64,000 nucleotides of DNA from Heliopora coerulea (taxonomy: Eukaryota; Cnidaria; Anthozoa; Scleralcyonacea; Helioporidae), in the NCBI GenBank assembly GCA_030142905.1, contig JASJOG010000351.1:124001-188000 (forward strand). The letters run 5' to 3'. The position numbers and the translations under genes were made by a program. Positions 22,058 to 31,469 of the stretch are shown here, in pieces (position 1 is the stretch's first letter; every line of letters starts with the position of its first letter). The notes beneath the pieces were generated by a model. That model saw only the letters and a list, made by a program, of their open reading frames with translations. It searched no databases and was not told the origin of the DNA.

Positions 22058-22962
22058 TTACGGCGTCTCTTGTTATGACTTCGACTACGTGCTTCATAAT
22101 GATCTCTATCACTACTTTCATTGCTTTGCTTATGGCGTTTCCCATTTCGCCTTAGATGAGGCACTTTGTGAACGTCTTGATCACTACTTTCACCACTTTG
22201 TTCACGGCGTCTTCCCTTTTGGCTTTGATGACTTGTTCCACCAACGCCTTGATTACTACTTTCACCACTTTGGTTAGGGGGTCTTTCCTTTTGGCTTTGA
22301 TGACTTGCTCCACCAAAGCCTTGACCAATACTTTCACTACTTTGCTTACGGTGTCTTTCCTTTCGGCTTTGATGACTTGTTCCACCAACGCCTTGATTAC
22401 TACTTTCACCACTTTGGTTAGGGTGTCTTTCCTTTTGGCTTTGATGACTTGCTCCATCAACATCTTGGTCACTACTTTCACCACTTTGGTTAGGGTGTCT
22501 TTTCTTTTGGCTTTGATGACTTGCTCCACTAACGTCTTGATTACTACTTTCACCACTTTGGTTGCGGTGTCTTTTCTTTTGGCTTTGATGACTTGCTCCA
22601 TCGACGTCTTGATTACTACTTTCACCACTTTGGTTAGGGTGTCTTTCCTTTTGGCTTTGATGACTTGCTCCATCAACATCTTGGTCACTACTTTCACCAC
22701 TTTGGTTAGGGTGTCTTCCCTTTCGGCTTTGATTATGTACTCCACGAATAACTTCATTACTTCTTTCATCACTTCGATTGCTACGTCTTCCCTTCGAGCT
22801 TTGATCATGTGCTAGGTGAACGTCCCGATTACTACTTTCATCACGTTGCTTACGGCGTCTTTTCTTTAGAGGTTGACCACGCTTGCTAAGACTTCGACTT
22901 CTCCTTTCATCATGGTGTTCATGCACTCTTCCGTTTCCATTTCGACCTCGTTTGACATCTGA
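22058..22962 (-). CDS. Arg/Ser/His/Gln-rich protein exon with a 24-residue tandem repeat
   Basis: A minus-strand exon after the acceptor TAATTTCAG (22963-22971) is open for about 300 residues. It starts VKRGRNGNGRVHEHHDERRS and continues with SR- and KR-rich sequence. About eight units of 24 residues follow, such as SHQSQKERHPNQSGESSDQD, each 72 bp. Unit edges are well kept in the middle and diverge outward. The composition suggests a disordered, basic, possibly nuclear protein; I recognise no family. Plus-strand frames across the same repeat are also open because 72 is divisible by three, but the clean acceptor supports the minus strand. The exon runs into the MITE at 22057. Confidence 0.55.
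22152..22815. repeat. 72-bp coding minisatellite
   Basis: GGCTTTGATGACTTG recurs every 72 bp (for example 22221 and 22293) for about eight copies, followed by ACTACTTTCACCACTTTGG. Older, more divergent copies extend to 22900 and on the other side of the MITE to 20350. Confidence 0.85.
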
Positions 22963-23596
22963 AATTACATTGAGGTATAGACGTTGTTAATTTAAAGTGT
23001 GTGACGAAGTAGAATTTGTTTATGTAAATAAGAAGGGAGAAAATTTAATTTACTAAATTAGAATAGTGGCAATTCTCTTCAACCCTGATGGATGGATTCT
23101 TAGAATACATACCATAGGAAAGGAAGAGTATAAGAGGTCCTCGTGATACGCCAAGAGGGGTTAGTTAAAGCTACCAACCTAAAATCGCGAATCCCGTGAA
23201 GACACCTGTTGGACGAAGGATAGCCGAATTTATCGACCGGCAAATACGAACGACATTGAAGGAGGGAATGAGCGTGGTTGAGTTTCGCACGCTGTAAAAA
23301 AAAACCGATGGAGCGTTGAAGTTGGATACACCCTAATCAACACCAAGTAAAGTCGTGCTTAGAATTCGAGCAGCCGGAAGGTTCTTTGGTGTTTGACGTA
23401 GCAGTGGTTGGCTATCCCTGTGGCAGTTACATTTTGTCGGATGACCTGATTAAGCTTATCAAAGCGTGGCACATGAGGGGAGGAAAAAGGGCTTCGACGC
23501 GGAGACAGGATATTGAACAACTTTAGAAATCAGGATTTTTATAAGTTGTAAGTTAGGAAAAAATTATCGTCTATTAGTTTACTACGATGGGCTACA
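22963..23596. other. No gene seen
   Basis: Intron/intergenic sequence between the repeat-rich exon and the TIR element. No motif recognised. Confidence 0.4.
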
Positions 23597-23795
23597 GAGA
23601 AATTTGTCCACCACCCCTAAACGGCCTTAGGGTTCACCAAAGTGGCTCTAAGCGGCCTTATCCAAAAATAGAAGCAAGATAAACGGGAGAAATATCAGTG
23701 GTAGCTGAAAATTCGCTTTGCCTATTTTTTGATTCTTATAAAAAGTGTTAATACCATAAAGTGAAACCATATGGTATTTTTCAATAAACAGGAAT
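23597..23795 (+). repeat. Left terminal inverted repeat of the replicase element
   Basis: Starts GAGAAATTTGTCC, contains CACCCCTAAACGGCCTTAGG and GGTAGCTGAAAATTCGC, and ends ACCATATGGTATTTTTCAAT. Matches the complement of 29866-30065 with scattered changes. Confidence 0.85.
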
Positions 23796-23934
23796 AATAG
23801 CGTTCAAGATCAACTTATTGTGTTATTGATTAGCGTTTTGACACAAATCTTTTTATTGCCTTTTCGGAACTGCATTTCAAGCTTTTTGTTCTTTTCATTA
23901 CTTTTGATTGCAACCATTTTTTCGATTCTATTCT

Positions 23935-26900
23935 TTAGCTCTTCCTTTTCAATTTTGAAGGTATATTTAATTTCCAGTTTTTCCTTAATTTCGTCATTGC
24001 CCGTTTGTTCAATACTTTTGCTCCGTACTTTTTTGCATATTGATTGATGTATTTCCTTTCAACCTTTTCAAATTTGTGTTTGTTTCCCCACGGGCAGTCT
24101 ATTAATAGTGATATTTTTGGGTTCTTTACTTTTATACACAATACTCTTGGTGTCTGATAGATGTTCTTTTAGTCTCATTTTTATGGTCTTTATTGTTGAG
24201 CCGATATATATACTTTTATCATCGAATTCAATTTTATAGATTTTGCCATTTTGATACTCAGTGTGTCCAATTGATTGTACTTCATGATTGTTGTTTACAG
24301 TGTATGTATATTTTTATTCTAAATTATATGCGTGTATGTATTTGAATTTAGTTGTTCTGCTTAGGGCTGTGTATATTTGTTTTTTGTTCATGGCTTCTGT
24401 GTGGAATATATTGTAGTATTGATCTATCTCTGCACCCTAGTGTTTGTATACTGTGATACAGAACGCGAGATTAAATTTCTTTCTGAAGTCATCTATCGAG
24501 AAGTTTTGGTCATTTTCTTTTATTGTGATACCTTTTTTATTAATGCTTTTTACGGTAAACTGTTGTGAGTTGAACATACCTCGGTCCTTCATGTTATCGA
24601 TACATATAACAAGTGTGTCTGCACATACTTTATACACTTCTTTTCGTCTATTGTAATTAAAGTTTACAGTCGTATATGGTTTCCCTTCACAGAATGCATC
24701 TGAGCATAATTTATTAACACCAACACGAGTGTTATTATAGTAGCAGATATTGATGCAACAACCTACAGTATTGCCTATTTTATCCTTAATCTGGCCAGTC
24801 TTAAGGAAGTTAGACAACATATTATAAGTTTTTTGGTCATATCTGGCACTCTCTTTAATGTATTTCAGTTCAATAGTGTCAGAGCACATGTCCAATATTG
24901 CAGGGGTCTTCGTGTAGTCGTATATTAGTCTACTATTGCCCTCAACAGGGTCACATTGGTTACTTCACCATAAAGGCTTACTTTCAAATTATTAGCTACA
25001 AAGCTGTTGTATATCAGTGTTAACCATTTATTTGGAACCATTGAGAACTCATCGATAAAAACGTCCTTATTGGCCAATAGTTTTAGGTTTTCAGTTTCAG
25101 ACACAAACTCATTAAAGTAGCTATCGAATGTATGTACTTTGCTTGTAAGATTATCGTCAACCCTATTTCTGATATTATCTACTACTTTGTTCGTGAAACT
25201 GAATATGATGGGGTTTTTGCTTTCTTTGGCGTGATTTATTAATTTAGTAGTTTTACCACAACCTGCGCCTCCTGTAATCAGTATACCTTTCCCTCTTTCT
25301 AGTGTATGTTCACGTATGTCGACATCTTTGCGGTAATTTTTTTCAATAAATGAGGGGGTCTCTCCTATCTTTTGGAATACTTTACCTATCACATCAGAAG
25401 TGAATTTATCTTCTTTGTAATTTTCTCAAAAATTTCTGTATTATTGTCACATGGATCCTCAATGACTTCCAATAGCTTTACTATGGAACCTGATATTACA
25501 TGTCTATTAATTGAACAGTTTTCGGTCATTTTCCTTTGAACATCAATCTTTCGAATGAGATAAAAGTCATCTTATTTGTGTATACTTACCTTTTCATTAC
25601 TTTCAAGTGCCTCAGTCCACACAGCACATGCAGTGTCGTAACTGGTTGACGTGAATCCTTTGCTACTTTTATCGTATTTTGTTCCAAGGTATCCAATAAA
25701 TTGATTTGCTAACTTTTTTGCAGTAGATTCGTCCAAGTTATCGAATACGTATTTGATATATCCTTTGAATGCATCGCGATTGATTGACTTATCGGCGACT
25801 AGTTGGTGTTTTATGTCAGATAGTGTGATATACTTATGTTTTAGCAAATAGTCTATTAGATTCCTTCCATAAAACCTTGCTTCGATGATTACAGGTTCAT
25901 TATTGGCGGTTTTGTATTTGTCTATATGTGTTTCGTTTATGTAATACTCCCCAGTCTTTAGTTCTCCGTCGAATTTATTTATGGTGTTATGTATGTTGTA
26001 CACTAGTATGTCATGTTCATTTGTGAGTAAAACAGAAGGGTAATCTTTTGCAATGTCGAGTGCTGTTATGTTGTAGGTATCTTCATCATCTGTGTAGAAT
26101 GTGTGTTGTAATGCTTTTGGGTAGTAGTCATCGATTATTGTTCTAACGTATCTGTTGTAGTTAGATTTGGGTATAAGTCTGTACAGTTGTTTGAATAGAT
26201 TTACTGCAACTGATGTTAGACCTTAATTATTGAATTGAAAGGCGTCTACTGGGTATTTTTCGAATAATTGATCGCATGTTTTTCCTCAAATCGTAATCAT
26301 TATTGATGGTAACCATATTTTTGAGATCACGAATTATGAATCCATCAACTTTATTTCCTCCATCATAGTGAAAATACTCGATATATGTATTTGTTCTTTG
26401 CATTGTGTCTATCATAATATCTCTGCCATTGAACCCGTCCGGTAGAACAATAAGATAGTTGTTGTAATCTTTTTTCTGTTTTACATCAATGTTTCTAAAT
26501 AGTAATGATCTATCTTGGTTATTCTCGGATTGGTTAATTATATTGTAGTAATCTTCCAACGTTTTACATCTTTCTATTTTGTCTTCCGATTGTTGTGAAT
26601 TCCATTGTATTATATCAAGATGTCTAATTAGAGATGAACCGTTTTTGATTTTTGAAATAAGGTCCTGGTTTAGTATTGGAAAACAGTGCCCGTCTTTGCA
26701 TATGAAACATAATCGTATGGTTTCGCCATTTTTACGAGGAGCTGGAGATGACACGAACGTGTAATAGAAGGGGTCTAATGCGTATATTGACACGTCAGTA
26801 TGACAGTTATCACGCCAGTTTATGATTTCCCTGGTGAATGGCTTTTTTTCTTTATTGTCAACCACATACTTATTGATCTCTTCTATCAGAGAACTTTTCG

Positions 26901-27051
26901 TGTATCTCTTAAATCCATCTTCGCCTATACATGCTTCATATATGTAATCTTGTACACAGATGCCTTGATTTTGTTTTATTCCTCTATTTTTATTGCATTT
27001 ATCTACCAGAGCGCTGATTAATCTCGTGGAACCCATACGGACGTTTACCAT
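23935..27051 (-). pseudogene. Fused family-B DNA polymerase-like / SF1 helicase / GIY-YIG replicase
   Basis: Read downward from 27051. 27051-26227 is an N-terminal region without a named domain (FYYTFVSSPAPRKNG, HCFPI). 26226-25572 has ALDIAKDYPSVL, matching polymerase-B motif A, and AKKLANQFIGYLG, like motif B. Motif C (DTD) is not visible where expected (about 25410-25450), so it may be deleted. 25392-24925 has Walker A GGAGCGKTT and Walker B VFIDEFSMVP; 24895-24306 ends with a QxYTALSRT helicase motif VI. 24290-23935 has KIYKI and IYIGST then RLKEH, a GIY-YIG core. Breaks: frameshift with stops near 26226, TAA near 25571, frameshift near 25405, TAG near 24436, TAA near 24310, frameshift near 24145. 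The frame otherwise runs through, supporting one ancestral polyprotein of about 1000 residues. Confidence 0.75.
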
Positions 27052-27286
27052 ATTTACCTTTCTCAGTTTGTAATCACTCCACCTATCTTACGACATGTTC
27101 ACCCGATTGTGGACTGAATCTATCGTCATTTAGCAACATGTACATTAAAAACTGGTATTAATCACGTATTGATAATCCTATTGGCATTTTATCTTCATAT
27201 GGTCCAAATGTTATTTTCCTATTCTGTATAGATATAGCAGCGCTATCGTCTCTGATTACAGTGTCTATTGTGACTGAATAACTTTA
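27052..27286 (-). pseudogene. Degenerate coding stretch upstream of the replicase
   Basis: A minus-strand frame reads VTIDTVIRDDSAA then KITFGPYEDKMPIG, with TAA near 27160 and later stops. It lies between the small frame at 27287 and the replicase start; it may be the missing 5' part of either. Unrecognised. Confidence 0.35.
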
Positions 27287-27526
27287 CTAGTTTTTTCTCA
27301 CTGGTCCTATGTGATTTTTAAATAAGTTTACAAATTTGGATCTTCGAGAAAACCTTGCCTTACGCTTTTCTGTTAGAAGATCTAGCTCATGATTTCTGGC
27401 ACCAAAGAGTGTCAAATCGATTTCAGGTAATTTAATTGTATTACTAGTTTTCTTCTCCACTTTCTGATCTATAAAGCGTGACATTTCATAAGAAGGAACA
27501 AAGGGGTAGTACGAAGCGAATTTCAA
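27287..27526 (-). CDS. Small basic protein at the edge of the inverted duplication
   Basis: 79 residues starting MKFASYYPFVPSYEMSRF and ending in a K/R-rich tail (KRKARFSRRSKF). Its first ~45 bp and upstream region are repeated in inverted orientation at 29400-29446, where the copy has a stop. The ATG is conserved on this side only. Function unknown. Confidence 0.4.
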   Translation of the reverse strand: MKFASYYPFVPSYEMSRFIDQKVEKKTSNTIKLPEIDLTLFGARNHELDLLTEKRKARFSRRSKFVNLFKNHIGPVRKN

Positions 27527-27797
27527 CTACCACTTAAAAAGTCCCAAAAAACACACTTTATATGTGTTTTAGATGCCCATAAACACGATTTTTTTTAAAG
27601 TGGGTTAAACTATGGTTTTTAGCTACTAGCTAATTTTCAACTACCTCTTAAAAGATCCGATTGGGTGGTTTCTAAGAGTTTACATTCGAAGGAACATAGT
27701 TACCCATCAGTACTTTTAGATGCCCTAAATAATCTAATACTCAACTGGCTCTTTGGTTTTGCTTTGTTGGTGACAGTTATTTCCCCCAAAATAACAA
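27480..27797 (+). repeat. Left arm of a central inverted duplication
   Basis: Pairs with 28082-28310 plus 29367-29446 (the right arm is split by a MULE). Shared words include CAACTACCACTTAAAAAG, GATCCGAT then GGGTGGTTTCTAAGAGTTTAC, and CTCAACTGGCTCTTTGG. Arm identity is high to the eye. Confidence 0.85.
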
Positions 27798-28065
27798 CCA
27801 TCTCTTTATTTTTCGATTTTGTGGTTTTTATTCCAGCATTTCTAAATGGTGTTAAAGTGTTTCTTAATTCCAGATTTTTATTTTTTTCCATAAAGGTGTT
27901 ACTGACAAAATAGTCCTCCTCTCCCTTAACACTAAAAATATACTTATTTTTTCCTCTGTACTGTTTAGCGCCTATTGAGTTAATAATATACTCTTTGCTT
28001 TCTTCCAATGTGTCTAATCTTTTACAGTCTCTAATATTTACTTTTCTACAGTTTAGAGACTCCAT
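27700..28065 (-). CDS. 121-residue protein in the loop of the inverted duplication
   Basis: Starts MESLNCRKVNIRDC and ends LFRASKSTDG. The first two thirds are single-copy loop; the last third lies in the left arm, so an inverted copy of its C-terminal end (VLGEITVTNKAKPKS) is found on the plus strand at about 28085-28180. No domain recognised. Lys-rich, probably soluble. Confidence 0.5.
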   Translation of the reverse strand: MESLNCRKVNIRDCKRLDTLEESKEYIINSIGAKQYRGKNKYIFSVKGEEDYFVSNTFMEKNKNLELRNTLTPFRNAGIKTTKSKNKEMVVILGEITVTNKAKPKSQLSIRLFRASKSTDG

Positions 28066-28081
28066 AAAGAGATGGTTGTTG

Positions 28082-28310
28082 TTTTGGGGGAAATAACTGT
28101 CACCAACAAAGCAAAACCAAAGAGCCAGTTGAGTATTGGATTATTTAGGGCATCTAAAAGTACTGATGGGTAACTATGTCCCTTCGAATGTAAACTCTTA
28201 GAAACCACCCTATCGGATCTTTTAAGAGGTAGTTGAAAATTAGCTAGTAGCTAAAAATCATAATTTAACCCACTTTAAAAAAAAATCGTGTTTTTGGCAT
28301 CTAAAACACG
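28082..28310 (-). repeat. Right arm of the central inverted duplication, inner part
   Basis: Complement of 27555-27797. Continues at 29367 after the MULE insertion and ends near 29446 inside the copied start of the small basic gene. Confidence 0.85.
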
Positions 28311-29357
28311 GTGACCGGACATTTTGCCGAAAGACACTTTGCCGAAAGACATTTGGCCGAAAGACACTTTGCCGAACGGATATTTTGCCGACGGACATTT
28401 TGCCGATCGGACATTTTGTCGAACGGACAATTTGATGAACGGACTTTTTACAGAAAAGACATTTTGCCGAACAGACCGTCTGCCGAAAAATGCGATATTT
28501 TGTGAATTTTTATATTCTTTGAGTTTGACATGCACATACCAAAAATTTTCATATTAGAATAATATCATTCATAAACTTAAAGGTTTACTTTACACAATTT
28601 TTTATTAATGTCAAGCATATACATGTACAAATTTTATGAAAAGCATCCCTAGTTTAAAACATTGTTCCTACAGATTATGAGCAATAGCCCGTAAGTACAT
28701 TATCGTGTTCTCCTAAGTGTCAATTTTACTAACAATATCCTTCAATCTTAAATTCACTAACTCATACTTCTTTTTTGGTGGAGGCTGAGGAATGCGGGCA
28801 AGTACTTGCTCCAGAAGAAGTTCGTTGCTGGCTTGTTCCTTGACTAGCTTGGTCGGTTTTGAATTCCCGTATCGCACTCGTGCTAATTACTAATACACCT
28901 TCACAACACAAATGTATACTCCACGATTTACTCTGAAACTAAAGACTCATACTCATTCACTCAACTCTACATGGCATACCATTAGTGTAGCCATGTCACG
29001 CTCACTATAGCCCGCGGCTAAAAGCGCGTTCCATCATTAACAGTTTCATCCGCTACACAAACAAATTTTCGTTATGGTTATGCACCGCTAATGGCCCACA
29101 TGAGAATTGCGATTCCCACGCAATGGTAGTTGTGTTCAGAGGTGGAAAATGAGTCATCTCCCAAGCATTTGACAAACAACGTGGGTGTTCTTTTGATGAA
29201 AAAATATTCCAGAAAATATCGCTTTTTTCGGCAAATGGTCTGTTCGGCAAAATGTCTTTTCTGTAAAAAGTCCGTTCGTCAAATTGTCCGTTCTGCAAAG
29301 TGTCTTTCGGCCAAATGTCTTTCGGCAAAGTGTCTTTCGGCAAAATGTCCGGGAACC
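28311..29357. mobile_element. Internally deleted Mutator-like element, 9-bp target duplication
   Basis: Inverted ends (28311-28505 and about 29205-29357) made of repeated TTTGCCGAAAGACA-type words: CCGGACATTTTGCCGAAAG at the outside and ACAGAAAAGACATTTTGCCG further in. TAAAACACG flanks both sides exactly (28302-28310 and 29358-29366). A 9-bp duplication and long TIRs are the MULE pattern, and a transposase last exon remains inside. Confidence 0.8.
28668..28882 (-). pseudogene. Last exon of a MULE transposase
   Basis: After acceptor AATTAG (28883-28888) the minus strand reads GNSKPTKLVKEQ then LARIPQPPPKKKYELVN and RLKDIVSKI. A TAG (28713-28715) is followed by MYLRAIAHNL and a stop. YLRxIAHN endings are usual for Mutator-like transposases. 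The rest of the transposase is absent. Confidence 0.6.
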
Positions 29358-29439
29358 TAAAACACGTATAAAGTGTGCTTTTTGGGCCTTTTTAAGTGGT
29401 AGTTGAAATTCGTTTCGTACTAACCCTTTGTTCCTTCTT

Positions 29440-29832
29440 ATGAAAGAAGACAACAATGATTTGGAGACAAAGAGGAATGAACTTTTGAAATTGACCGAAG
29501 ATGGTGACTTAGACAAATCTGTTGCCTACATAAAGAAAGCCAGTCAAAAGGTCATCAATAAACTATACACTGAATATGAACGTAAACGAATGCAAAAAGC
29601 TAATGAGTTCCTAACTGGTCTATTAATAAGTAAATTTGCTAATACTTTAGGAGGTCTTGATGCTATTGAGTCGCCTGAGGAATTAACTAAAGATTTGAAA
29701 AAAGATGAATTGTTAAAAAGAGATGTTCACTCATTAGTTGAAATAATTACCCCATTTATCTCATTTTTGGGATTTTTATCAGGTGGTATTACTACTGCTA
29801 GGCACGTCTATGGTCATAAAACCAACCAATAG
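29440..29832 (+). CDS. 131-residue charged protein near the right TIR
   Basis: ATG at 29440. Mostly charged helices (NNDLETKRNELLKLTEDGD, YERKRMQKANEFLTGLL) and a C-terminal hydrophobic glycine-rich segment, ITPFISFLGFLSGGITT, which could insert in a membrane. The start lies exactly at the outer edge of the inverted-duplication arm, so its promoter region is the inverted copy of the one serving the small basic gene at 27526. It could therefore be the C-terminal part of a longer gene cut by the rearrangement. Family unknown. Confidence 0.5.
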   Translation: MKEDNNDLETKRNELLKLTEDGDLDKSVAYIKKASQKVINKLYTEYERKRMQKANEFLTGLLISKFANTLGGLDAIESPEELTKDLKKDELLKRDVHSLVEIITPFISFLGFLSGGITTARHVYGHKTNQ

Positions 29833-29865
29833 GAGGAAACTATTAAAGAGGTTGAGACTGAAAAC

Positions 29866-30065
29866 TAAAATATTATTGAAAAATACCATATGGTTTCACT
29901 TTATGGTATTAACACTTTTCATAAGAATCAAAAAACAGGCAAAGCGAATTTTCAGCTACCACTCATATTTCCCTCGTTTTTCACACTTCCATTTTTAGAT
30001 AAGGCCGTTTAGAGCAACTTTGGTGAACCCTAAGGCTGTTTAGGGGTGGCGGACAAATCCCTCAT
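29866..30065 (-). repeat. Right terminal inverted repeat of the replicase element
   Basis: Mirror copy of 23597-23795, ending GGACAAATCCCTC. An (AAT)n tract starts directly outside it. Confidence 0.85.
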
Positions 30066-30067
30066 TT

Positions 30068-30112
30068 AAATAATAATAATGATAATAATAATAATAATAA
30101 TAGTAATAATAA
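30068..30112. repeat. (AAT)n microsatellite
   Basis: About 45 bp of AAT/ATA units with two interruptions, touching the right end of the replicase element. Confidence 0.9.
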
Positions 30113-31382
30113 CTCGTCGATGTGTTAAATTTATTTATTCATCGTGGCAGCATACTAGGTCTCAAGTGCTTTTGAGGCATAAGTGAATATTTACTCCACT
30201 ATCGAATAAGATCTATTGTTCTATTTCAGGATATTGTATCATTTAAGAAATACCAAATGGATCCCCGTGTTTGGATATTGTGATCCAAACAAGCGGGATG
30301 TTGAGAAACTTGAGAAAAGTATAAAAAAAAAAAAAAAAAAAAGAGTCGCTAGGCGAGTGTTTTTAGCTCTTTTGCGTCTACTGCTTTATATTAACAATAG
30401 CACTCTATGTCACTAGGGAAGGAGTATTTGTGTGTTTATGTATTTTTGTATGTGGCAAAAATGGAGGACTTTTTGTGACGTAATACGAGAAAGATACGGC
30501 AAGCGACCCGAATATTACGACTCACAGGTATTAACTGCATTGCCTTCGCATAAAAGCGTACCTGCAGGCCATGTGCGGTGCGTTGTTTTCCTTTTCTTCC
30601 TTTTTGTATGGTAATACGATCTCAACTATACTGTGCTCTATAACTTGACGTCTAAATGAGCGTATGTTTTCCACTTGAAAACGTCCATGTCGTATATGTC
30701 ATGCTGCTTGCCACTGTTGTTATTTTTAATGCATTCTGATCTTGACATTGTTGAGCGAGCATGATCTTGTTGATGTTGTACTGTTAAAGTTCCGAAATAT
30801 TACCTTCAAATAAATATTTGTACTCCATTGGGTTATTATAGTTTTTCGGATTACGAAATTCCTCCCCGTTTTTGCTCATCCGCTTCACTTGCAATACAAC
30901 ATCAGACTTGACACATTTGACGTGATCAAAACACCGAGCATCGCGAGATACAATTTAGAATTTACCGTTTAGAATTCGCAAAATGCAGCTTTAATGGAGT
31001 TGATTGCAGCAAGACTGATTTTATCTGAGTCATCTTTGTGTAAATTTTTCGATAAACTTTCGATGCAAAAGCTTTTCATTAAGAAATCATTTTACTTGAT
31101 ATATATCGCGTGTCATCTGAGCAAGCGACTTGACCTCTCATACTTCTCGTTTTACATACTTTTTTTTTACTATAACTCGTTTTGTAAATCCCGTACAGAT
31201 CGATCCCTAAGTTGAGGGCAAAGACGTGCTTCTCCTATTTTTCTTGTCTTTCGTTTCAGAGATAAACCAGTCAGATGTACGTCTCCCTTCCACAATGCTT
31301 ATGATTTATTTTCCGTGAGTCAAAAAGTTTTTAATTAATATAGTTTAGTTTTATGTTTTTTACTTTAAAAATATTTCCTCAC
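30113..31382. other. No firm gene; poly-A tract
   Basis: A plus-strand acceptor-like TTCTATTTCAG (30218-30228) precedes an open stretch that runs into a poly-A tract near 30325; I do not call it. If the death-domain gene continues 3' of 31383 its last exon may be here, but I could not find it. Confidence 0.4.
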
Positions 31383-31469
31383 CAGATGCATTGCTTTCTT
31401 CTTTAGTCGACTGAGGCGCACTGTCAATCCCCATTAGATTCTGTTCACCATGGCTACCACTGCTCTGTT
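31383..31469 (-). CDS. Exon: Ser/Gln-rich tail after the death domain
   Basis: 29 codons between GTTACAG acceptor and G|GTGAGG donor, phase 1 on both sides, reading QSSGSHGEQNLMGIDSAPQS. Joins the death-domain exon in frame. No structure expected. Confidence 0.55.

Larger units (their letters stand above)
23597..30065. mobile_element. TIR element with DNA polymerase-helicase-GIY-YIG replicase
   Basis: A 6.5-kb unit bounded by ~200-bp inverted repeats (23597-23795 and 29866-30065). Content from left: decayed minus-strand replicase (27051-23935), a small minus-strand frame (27526-27287), an inverted duplication (27480-29446) holding another gene and a MULE insertion, and a plus-strand 131-residue gene. 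No integrase or capsid gene is seen. Self-encoded family-B polymerase with long TIRs recalls Polinton/Maverick-like or linear-plasmid-like elements, but the fused helicase and GIY-YIG nuclease differ from the standard Polinton set. No target duplication could be fixed. Classification is open. Confidence 0.75.

Noticed and set aside
22156..22815. Plus-strand 219-residue hydrophobic Thr/Leu-rich reading frame
   Set aside because: It is the reverse reading of the 72-bp minisatellite; the minus strand has a clean acceptor and sensible composition.
30216..30416. Plus-strand exon after TTCTATTTCAG
   Set aside because: The frame runs through a poly-A tract read as poly-Lys and has no recognisable content.
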